From Oegoconia quadripuncta (lineage: Eukaryota; Arthropoda; Insecta; Lepidoptera; Autostichidae), in contig OX438743.1 in NCBI GenBank assembly GCA_949316235.1, positions 43,253,440 to 43,317,439 on the forward strand: 64,000 bases of DNA, written 5' to 3'. The notes below the pieces were generated by a model. The model saw nothing but the letters and a program-made list of their open reading frames with translations, had not been told where the DNA came from and searched no databases. Made by a program: the position numbers and the translations under genes. The first letter of the stretch is position 1, and the number at the start of each line of letters is the position of its first letter. Shown piece by piece: positions 62,986-64,000 of this stretch.

Positions 62986-64000
62986 TCATTCGTGATAAAC
63001 GCTTGGATAGAATACATACTCAACGCGAATGATATACGATAATTGAGAGAGATCGAGGCGCACGGTCACATATAAACTGATTTGATTCAACAATACAACT
63101 AAACGTTCACAACAACACAACATGCACACTTCTCTATAAAGAAGTCACATAACAATAATATCAGCAAATTAAAATTGAACAATGTAAGCGAATAAAATCG
63201 TTGTTTAAAACATGCGTGATTTATAATTAAATTTATGAAATAAGTAATATATAAATATATCGGACACTCCACAATGTAATAAATGCAAATTGAACATTAG
63301 ATTCTCGTATAATTAGACGAATTGCGTTTTATGTAACGAATCATACTAAAATATATTTAAAATAAAAACGCAACTCGTCGAGTGACTTGATGACGTCATT
63401 ATTTAAAATACTTTAAACCCTCTCGGACGGCACACATGCTTCAACTATCACACGTAACTTACTTTTTTTTTTAATCTTTTTATATTTCTCTTGTAAAGTT
63501 ACACCTAACGCATGCTAATAGCTAAATAAATAAATCTAAGCTTTAATTGCTACGGACCGACCTTTTCGGATTCCAATGCGTAAAATGGAGTTGCCTTTAT
63601 GTACAATTTAGACTCTAAAACAGCATTCATGTTAGAGATGAATAGTCTGTAGATCAACCCTGTATGAACATAACGCATACATACAATCCAAATAGGTCAG
63701 TATTAAGTGAGACGTGTGGTCCCTCAATACTATAATGAGATAATGAGTGGACTAGCCCTGGAGCAAATGGACAGCGACATGAGAGAGATAAGACAATGGT
63801 TCTGCCGTTTTAAGACCATTTATTTCACTATTATTTTGCACCATGTGGTATAAACATGGACAAAATTAAATCTAAGTACAGTCACAGGTATTAAACGTTG
63901 ATCTGAACACTCAACGTCGTGAAAATTGCATCGTCCGTATATTTCTTTTTAATTTTTTCTGTGCAACAACGAATAAGTTCCAAGTGAACCCATTCCTTAG

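Larger units (their letters stand above)
56313..64000. other. Largely non-coding right end
   Basis: Contents named separately: a LINE-like remnant (56655-56935), repeat 57400-57620, possible exon 58216-58400, MITE 59701-59892, MITE fragment near 61068, a LINE tail 62905-62985. 60000-61060 and 61600-62900 show nothing I can name. 63000-64000 is AT-rich without frames and could be UTR or intron of a gene outside the window. Confidence 0.45.

Overview
The window is nuclear DNA of a lepidopteran (moth or butterfly). The evidence is AT-rich DNA with short introns-and-exons genes, several families of tRNA-headed SINEs, LINE tails ending in GATGATGAT, RTE- and Jockey/CR1-like LINE remnants, mariner elements and many short inverted-repeat elements. 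The species cannot be told from the sequence alone. Genes are sparse and roughly half or more of the bases look like transposon debris.

Layout. (1) 1191-1805 is the last coding exon of a plus-strand gene whose other exons lie left of the window, followed by a probable 3' UTR to about 2880. (2) 2900-12990 is gene-free, with SINEs and miniature inverted-repeat elements (MITEs). (3) 12991-20443, minus strand, holds a complete three-exon homeobox gene of the Meox/buttonless class (159 codons, every splice phase agrees, 60-residue homeodomain). Its introns carry a hAT-like MITE, LINE pieces, SINEs and other repeats. (4) 26388-34787, minus strand, holds a complete seven-exon cytosolic sulfotransferase gene (333 aa, both PAPS-binding motifs, catalytic His). 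A decayed duplicate of its first coding exon lies at 38789-38836, so a segment of this locus was duplicated. (5) 35080-36515 holds two kinds of broken LINE reverse transcriptase. (6) 42453-43741 is a mariner element with a single frameshift. 48183-49160 is a second mariner with a long open transposase frame but no left end. (7) 50242-54872 is a complete, apparently very young Ty1/copia retrotransposon with matching 221-bp LTRs, a GTCAG target duplication, a tRNA-iMet primer site and one 1371-aa Gag-Pol frame. It sits inside a SINE. (8) 55448-56312 is a TIR-bounded element holding an intact 194-codon frame that resembles the C-terminal restriction-like endonuclease domain of a non-LTR retrotransposon. 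This is the oddest object in the window. (9) 56313-64000 is mostly non-coding, with one GC-rich possible exon near 58216-58400 (minus).

The host genes are not an operon or pathway: a nuclear protein terminal exon, a developmental homeobox regulator and a sulfonation enzyme happen to be neighbours. The mobile elements form a layered record. Copia lies in a SINE, one SINE lies in another SINE, a MITE in a LINE, a MITE in a MITE, and a LINE in an inverted-repeat element, so relative ages can be read from the nesting. Gene models were assembled by eye from splice signals and phase; no search was run.
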